Shown one piece after another: positions 58,202 to 64,000 of a stretch of 64,000 nucleotides of DNA. The notes beneath the pieces were generated by a model. The model was not told the origin of the DNA. It did not search any database and saw nothing but the letters and a program-made list of their open reading frames with translations. Every line of letters begins with the position of its first letter. The stretch's first letter is position 1. Made by a program: the position numbers and the translations under genes. Source of the DNA: Phoronis australis. Its lineage: Eukaryota > Phoronida > Phoronidae. Where the stretch lies: contig NMRA01000395.1 in assembly GCA_002633005.1 (NCBI GenBank), positions 168,994-232,993 of the forward strand, given 5' to 3'.

Positions 58202-60502
58202 GCATTTTTTTCACTCAGGGTGCACACTTTTGTTTCAGAAATGGCATTTTATGAAGTTTTAATTTCAGCTTTGAGATTTCTTTTATTGGATTCAACATGA
58301 CATATGGAATATCAGGTTAAATTTTTGTGAAGTATCCTCATTTAGTTTTTAAGATTTGGCCTGTTGAAATAACAAAAATAAGAAATGTGGGCTACGGAGA
58401 ATGCATCATCGGTATTGTTACATCCATGTTGGAAAAGACTTAAATCTGGCTTAGGAACAAGAAAGTTTATTACTCTGGTAACTCATGTACTTGATCACTG
58501 AACATCAATATAAAAAACTAAGTTCACACCTGTGTATGCTTCACAAGGTCTGAGTATACAAATGAAACATTGAAATTGTACTTAATCTTAGACATACTTA
58601 GCACTTAACTATCATCAGAATCACATCACTATCAAAAGGAATGCCTAATTCCATAAAGTACCATCAAAGAAGTACAGGAAAACACTTTTCATTATCAGTT
58701 AACATTGTTTGCACAAATAAATCTCACATAATACAGAGGTCAGTGAGTTGCTACGGAGAATACAAAATGCGTAGGTAACTGTGGCAAGAAAAATACTGGA
58801 GCAATGCAACACAATTCATTTACTTGTCAATACTACTTCTGAATTACAAAATACTGGAGCAATGCAACACAATTCATTTACTTGTCAATACTACTTCTGA
58901 ATTACAAAATACTGGAATATAAATTGGTAAATAAAACAACAAGAATGGATCAACTGAAATTTGAAATTTTCGGAGGTAACAACTTCCTTTATCAACAAAA
59001 ACAGAAATAAAGTAAAATCAAACACGAAATGACAATTGACATATAAGATATGGTGTAATGAAAATGATACATTTTTGCGTAAATGTCAATACTACTTCTG
59101 AATTACAAAATACTGGAGCAATGCAACACAATTCATTTACTTGTCAAAACTACTTCTGAATTACAAAATACTGGAGCAATGCAACACAATTCATTTACTT
59201 GTCAATACTACTTCTGAATTACAAAATCAGTTGTGTTTAGAAAAAGGGAGATACCGTCTTAATTTTCTTTACACTTGTGTAAATACAAAAATATAACATA
59301 ATGGAAATTAAAATTTTATCTATTTCCATCAACTACCCTCAAAGAAATTCAGGAAAGCACTTTTCATCATCAGGAAAACATTGAATGCATAAATCTCACA
59401 TAACACAGAGGTCATGGAGGGGGCTACGGAGAATACGAAATATGCAGATACCTGTTTATAAGTGGATGAACACTTGAGCAATGCAATATAATTCATTCAA
59501 TACCAACACTTCTGAATGACCAAAGAACATCCATGTTTTAGTAATAACGAGTTTGAACTGAAAAAAGTAATTTTAGCTAAACTTGCCTCAAATTCCACCA
59601 TAAATATTTTTTTTTTAATTGTTCTTGTCTTGGAGAGTTTATTTGTTCCATTTCCTCAGTGCATGCACCTAGATACAAGTTTTTTTCAAACCATGTACCA
59701 ACAATTCAAAGTTGGGGGCTACGGAGAATACAGGGGCTACGGAAAATACGAAAGACATTTTTGCTTATGATCAATTCAAATCCAGGGCTTGGTCTAATAT
59801 TTTTTGTGGGCCAAAAATAGCTTCAAGATTCCCAATGTGCAGTATCAAATATCTTTTATTTATGGAAGAATTTAATGGAATTCAGACATAGCTACGGAGA
59901 ATACACAGTTTTTCTTAGGTGACTGCGATATTATTTGGTTGAGTAATCCAATCACTAGGACATCTGGTACAAATATGTCGTTTCTAACCCAAATTCTATT
60001 CTAATTCACCCACCGTTAAAACACAGTTCAAAACACTAGTAATGCATTTCCTTTTCAGCCATGGCTATAAGAGAAAGAGCACATGCAAATTTCCGTGTTT
60101 TGCATAATGTTGACATCATTTTGCAAATGTGCCTGAAATTTGATTTTGACTAATCAGATCCATGCAATTTTCTATAGAAAAACAAGAAATACAAGTTAGA
60201 ATCATAAAAAAACATTAAATTTCAATTAAATGTGTGATTTAATTAAATGCCATTGTGTATTAAAAACATGTAATGTTTCAGTGAAACAAAATAACGATGG
60301 ATTTGTGGCTATTTTCAGCTATATCAAGGAATACTCCGGCCATAATTAACATTTTTTCATACTTTAAAATGCGTAAATGTCATAAGTACCGGTGCTAAAA
60401 CAAGATCATCATACAAATATCTGCCAAAGGTGAAGGAATTCTGTCAATATGATTGCATAACATAAAAACAATCAAAATTTGCACCCTGAGTAAAAAAATG
60501 CC
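58202..60502. mobile_element. 2.3 kb element with inverted ends and 671-bp internal direct repeats
   Basis: GCATTTTTTTCACTCAGGGT at 58202 is mirrored by ACCCTGAGTAAAAAAATGCC at 60483-60502. Inside, a block containing AAATCTCACATAAYACAGAG and GCTACGGAGAATACRAAA recurs at a spacing of 671 bases (58750 and 59421). The phrase GCTACGGAGAATAC occurs again near 58391, 59719 and 59891. A 58-bp unit (AAAATACTGGAGCAATGCAA…) is present in two tandem pairs, at 58790-58920 and 59105-59226. There is no transposase. Confidence 0.6.
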
Positions 60503-60670
60503 GTTAAGGCAAGCTACAGTATTTATACTGTGTTCGTGTATTCGGCATTGCCGAGTAGAGGCTCTGGTGTATTTTTACATCTGACGTTTGGTTTCCTGAA
60601 CTTATATATGGAAATCGCTGGTAATGCTTCCCAAAATTATTTACCCTTGCTACAGGTAACGCATCACCTC
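60503..60670. other. No recognised feature
   Basis: Short unassigned spacer. Confidence 0.4.
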
Positions 60671-60691
60671 GGGTAAAAATAGAACAAGAAT

Positions 60692-62120
60692 TTTTTTTTT
60701 CACTGTGTTATATATTTATTGAAGGATACACAGAACATACAAAGAAATAATAACAAACCCAGAAACCGCGAAGCATTATATCTGGGTTGTAAACAATTCA
60801 TAAATGAAACTTATATACATAGAGGCATATACAATTAAGTAGTATCTAAAATGAGTATTCCAATACTTAGACATGCTATTACACATATATAAAAACAAAA
60901 ATATTTACAGATTCATGTAGGGAAATCAGATGCAACAATATTGATAAACGGTACATAAAAATTTGCTAACGTTGCTTAGGAGGAATTCATTGAGAACAAA
61001 GTCAAGGTTAGGACTACCATTCAGTAATAATGTAACTCTAGTAGGGATATTATTACAAGAATTGAGAGCGTTAACAATTGATTGGTTATCATTGAGTGCA
61101 CGAAAGAGTGAGTCTCTCAGGGATTCGATGAGGGGACATTTGAAGAAAATATGAGGATAAGATTGATGGTCACCACATTTACAGTTTGGAGAGACATTAC
61201 TAAAGTTGTGCCTGAACTTGTCAGAGTTGAGGAAAAGGCCACATCTTGATCTGTACAATGCTATTTCGTTATCGCGGGTAAGGGAGAATTGAGTCAAGGG
61301 TGTTGAGTTATCAAAATTATGAAAAACAGTTCTAAAATTATTTTTTATACTCGTAAAAGAGTTGCTTTCCTTAACAGAGACTGGAAGAGAATTCCAGTTG
61401 TTGATGCACATCATGACTGTAGACCTTCTGAATGCCTGACTGAACGACGGAGGAATTGCATATGGGGTGGAGAATCTCAAATCACTACGATGGCCTTGTC
61501 TAATATATAGATCAAATATTTTTTTGACAGACACGTTGTTGACATTGTTTATTACCTTGAAAGTAAATGTGGTCATGTGAAGATTGCGTCGAGTAGACAG
61601 TTTGGGCCACTTGAGACTATTCAAAACCTTAACACTATTGGATCCCCTGTAAGCTCCGGTTATGAGTAAGGCGGCTTGATATTGTAACTTCTCCAAATGT
61701 TGGAGTGCACCCGTATTGGCAGACTGATATATAATATCACAATAATCAATGTGTGGAAGTACAAAGGACTTGAACAAAACTTCTAAATGTGTAGAATTCA
61801 GATGACGAGAGACAAGCTTAAGTGGGTTAATTAGTTCCTGAGTTTTTTGTACGAGCTCCCGAACGTGAGGGGTGAATGAGAGTTTTTCATCTAACAGTAT
61901 ACCCAGATGTCTGTGCGACTGTTTTCTAGGAATGATTTCATCATTAAGTTTAAGGTCATAAGACGGGTCAACAAGGAAGAGAGCATTGATAGATTTGGAG
62001 AAGGTGAGGTCAACGCTTTTTTCCGGTTTAAAATTCATTCTCCATTCTTGTGACCAATAGCTTAGTTTATTTAAGTCGTGTTGGAGCTGCAAAGAACATT
62101 CAGGGCTGCTCCCTGCGAAG
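60692..62120 (-). mobile_element. 5'-truncated LINE with target-site duplication
   Basis: Minus-strand non-LTR retrotransposon. The A-tail appears as T10 at 60691-60700. The flanks AAAAATAGAACAAGAAT (before) and AAAAAAGAACAAGAAT (after, ending 62140) form a target-site duplication of about 20 bases with one change and a one-base gap. The coding frame is open right up to the truncation point, as expected for incomplete reverse transcription. Confidence 0.92.
60926..62120 (-). CDS. LINE reverse transcriptase, C-terminal part (intact frame)
   Basis: About 395 residues of uninterrupted frame, starting inside the RT domain downstream of the catalytic Y-A-D-D box. It reads LQLQHDLNKLSYWSQEWRMN, FKPEKS, then RHLGILLDEKLSFTPHV (thumb), SFVLPHIDYCDIIYQSANTG, LEKLQYQAALLITGAYRGSN, and a C-terminal C-x-C-x(n)-H-x3-C region (CKCGDHQSYPHIFFKCP). 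These are standard post-RT blocks of CR1/Jockey/RTE-like LINEs. There is no start codon; the frame is entered from the truncation. It cannot encode an active enzyme because endonuclease and catalytic RT are missing. The lack of stops in nearly 400 codons indicates a young insertion. Confidence 0.92.
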
Positions 62121-62699
62121 GGGTAAAAAAGAACAAGAATAATTAGTCATCTTGTTCAAATCAAACACAATTAAATACACTTACAGCTGAAATGCTCCTA
62201 AAACTATCTTACGTAATACAAAAAACATGCTCTGTAGTTAAAGATCATGTTTCTTTTTGTCTCAAAACTATCAACTGAAGGTGGTGACATGGACAAGAAG
62301 ACAAGCAAGGTCCTGTGGAAAGTAGATATGTAACTCCGGGTTGGAAACACCGGTCAGCTTCCAGGCCCGTTGCATCGGACTGCAGGTCCTGTATTCTTGT
62401 TAGACTACCCCTAGGACCACAAGAAGGAACGACTACCAAATCTGATTCAACTGACTTGTCATTTTTGAAATTGGTGGAGGATTTTCGTAGTCGCCGCAGA
62501 CAGAGAGTGCCACAGGGTCCCAGTGTCTTTGTCCGGATTCATCTTAATCTTGGGACACCATGGAGTCCAGGGTATTGTACCTCAGACGGTACAGGGTGGG
62601 AATTAACAAGACCACAAGTACACAGACCAGTGGATGAGCGAGCGAAATTGGGTCGCTGCAAGTTCAATCTTTCTTAGGTCTATATAGGTGTAAAGCTCG
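62121..62699. other. Unassigned flank of the LINE
   Basis: 62315-62677 on the + strand is open for 120 residues without a recognised domain or repeat. It is GC-richer than its surroundings. It may be chance or an unknown exon. Confidence 0.3.
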
Positions 62700-64000
62700 T
62701 AACGCTAGGACGTCGCTAAAAAGCAAGAATTCATGAGATTACGTGATATATTGTATATTTTAATTGTAAGCACGTGATTTTGGCTAGATTTTTCTAGTCC
62801 CAAGACAGCTACTGAACTCTACCCTAGCCTGCATCCAGGGGCGCAAGGGTGAGACTCTCACGAGTACGCAAGACTGAAGAATTCGAGAGGTATGGTCAGG
62901 TATTGCAAGCAAAGCACACGATCACACTAGCTTCTTTAGCGAGATTCTTGCATCTGCGATGCATATCGGAGACCTAGGCAATGACCATCACCTCTGTTGG
63001 CCCGGCCCAACTGAGGTGATGGTCATTGCCTAATCGGAGACCTAGGCCTACAGGGAATTTGTAAGGGTAGTGAAGTGTGGCTACATGGATGTACATTAGT
63101 TTTTGATATGTTTTATAGTACAGAGCAAAGTATTTTGCAGGCGAATGGGCACTTACACAACATAGACAGGGATGCCATGTCACTGTAACAATTGCGTGTG
63201 CGCCACGTGCCTTTTGTGCTGGGCTTTGTACTGCTAAACACGCAACGGCGTTCTTACGCGAATAAGCCCTTACCAAGAAAGCATTAGCAGCTGCACTGAA
63301 AAACAAAAGAGGTTTGAACTGCATACTTATTTTTAGGGAAAATTTTTCGTTTCAACCCAAAAATTGCATTGTCAGAAGCACTGAATGTTGTATGAAGTCA
63401 GTGGTGACTCCTTCCTTGCTAACTGTCCCATTCAAAATTATTAAGCAAGCCCAGAACGGTTACACGAAACTTATTGTCCGACGATAGTTAATCGACTGAA
63501 AAGGAAGAAGCATAAAACCTCCCGTGCACGACGCAGCCTCAGTCGCTGGGGCTCACACGGTGTGCGACTTAATTATGTTTGCTTTGTAACCAGCTTTACT
63601 TTGGCTCCGTCTCATTCGGCTGCCGCTGTTATTACCTACACTATTTTGGACGCGCGATATCCAACAGACAGACGTGGCTGTGTATGGGGGGGCCTAAACA
63701 AAAAGTATTTCTCCGAGATCGAGTCAAGGATAAAATACGGACACGTCGTCGGGAGATTTTAGCCACTGATAAGCGCATTTGCAAAGGCCAGGACGTTTTA
63801 AAAATAAAAAGTTTCGTAAACCCGCAAGTTGATGTCAGACGTGCAAGTTCAATGTCACAGTCGGAAGTCGAACAGCACGGTCTAATTAAACCAGAGCACA
63901 TATTATTGTCACGCTACAACAAAAAGTTGCAGTCTTTGGTGTATTTCCCATTTGAGTGTATTTTCATCAGAAATTTTCATCATGTGGGACTCGGTGATTC
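62700..64000. mobile_element. TACGGTAAAGTC-family element, left and central part, cut by the window end
   Basis: It is colinear with 20300-20880 and 21203-21640, then with 1-120 (GTCTAATTAAACCAGAGCAC occurs at both 1 and 63880). The left end is decayed. No coding frame is seen. Confidence 0.7.
62965..63047. repeat. Palindrome insertion flanked by a 15-bp duplication
   Basis: ATCGGAGACCTAGGC occurs at 62965-62979 and 63033-63047. Between them AGGCAATGACCATCACCT (62976) and AGGTGATGGTCATTGCCT (63014) are exact inverses. An inner stem (TGTTGG/CCAACT) extends the hairpin. The related copy at 20530 lacks the insertion. Confidence 0.85.

Noticed and set aside
1-64000. Circular molecule, because both ends share GTCTAATTAAACCAGAGCAC and flanking sequence
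   Set aside because: The shared sequence is about 10 percent diverged and is a dispersed transposon also present at 20.2-23.4 kb.

Overview
This is a stretch of animal nuclear DNA, most likely from a marine invertebrate (an invertebrate deuterostome fits best, but the species cannot be named from the sequence). It is AT-rich, almost empty of long open frames, has spliced exons with GT/AG borders, and is packed with nested LINEs, an LTR retrotransposon, hairpin-ended and terminal-inverted-repeat elements and minisatellites. There are no bacterial-style operons or ribosome-binding sites.

The one gene recognised with confidence is a BAK-type pro-apoptotic BCL-2 protein on the + strand. Three coding exons are visible: 1527-1670 (BH3), 8049-8229 (BH1 and BH2) and 9323-9436 (C-terminal membrane anchor and stop). 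Their splice phases fit exactly. The N-terminal exon or exons must lie before the window. The 6.4 kb first visible intron holds a LINE broken in two by a second LINE, which itself carries another repeat. The second intron opens with a minisatellite that copies the exon's own splice donor.

From about 9.4 to 29 kb the window is intergenic or intronic DNA: minisatellites, inverted-repeat elements, a 142-base gap and a composite element with a 1.2 kb insertion. From 29.7 to 38.3 kb there are unmerged near-identical blocks next to single N bases (assembly duplications), a possible THAP-domain fragment, a broken P2X7 C-terminal-domain fragment on the minus strand, a 21-bp VNTR, a tRNA-derived SINE and a 2.6 kb foldback element. 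From 40.5 to 47 kb there are two copies of one inverted-repeat element with another such element between them. A 129-bp tandem repeat with an open frame follows, then a decayed Ty3/gypsy-type retrotransposon (48.5-50.8 kb) cut off by a small element.

At 52.0-53.0 kb there is a tentative multi-exon gene beginning with a signal peptide; I do not recognise it. From 53.7 kb to the end lie a 47-bp satellite, more hairpin-ended elements with CTCF-consensus-like sites, a 2.3 kb element with 671-bp internal repeats, a 5'-truncated LINE with a visible target-site duplication, and the left part of the element whose right part opens the window.

The BAK gene is the only clear host gene. Most of the rest is mobile DNA, and the points worth following up are how these elements have been rearranged and what regulatory motifs they carry. 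All calls are from reading by eye; no database search was possible.
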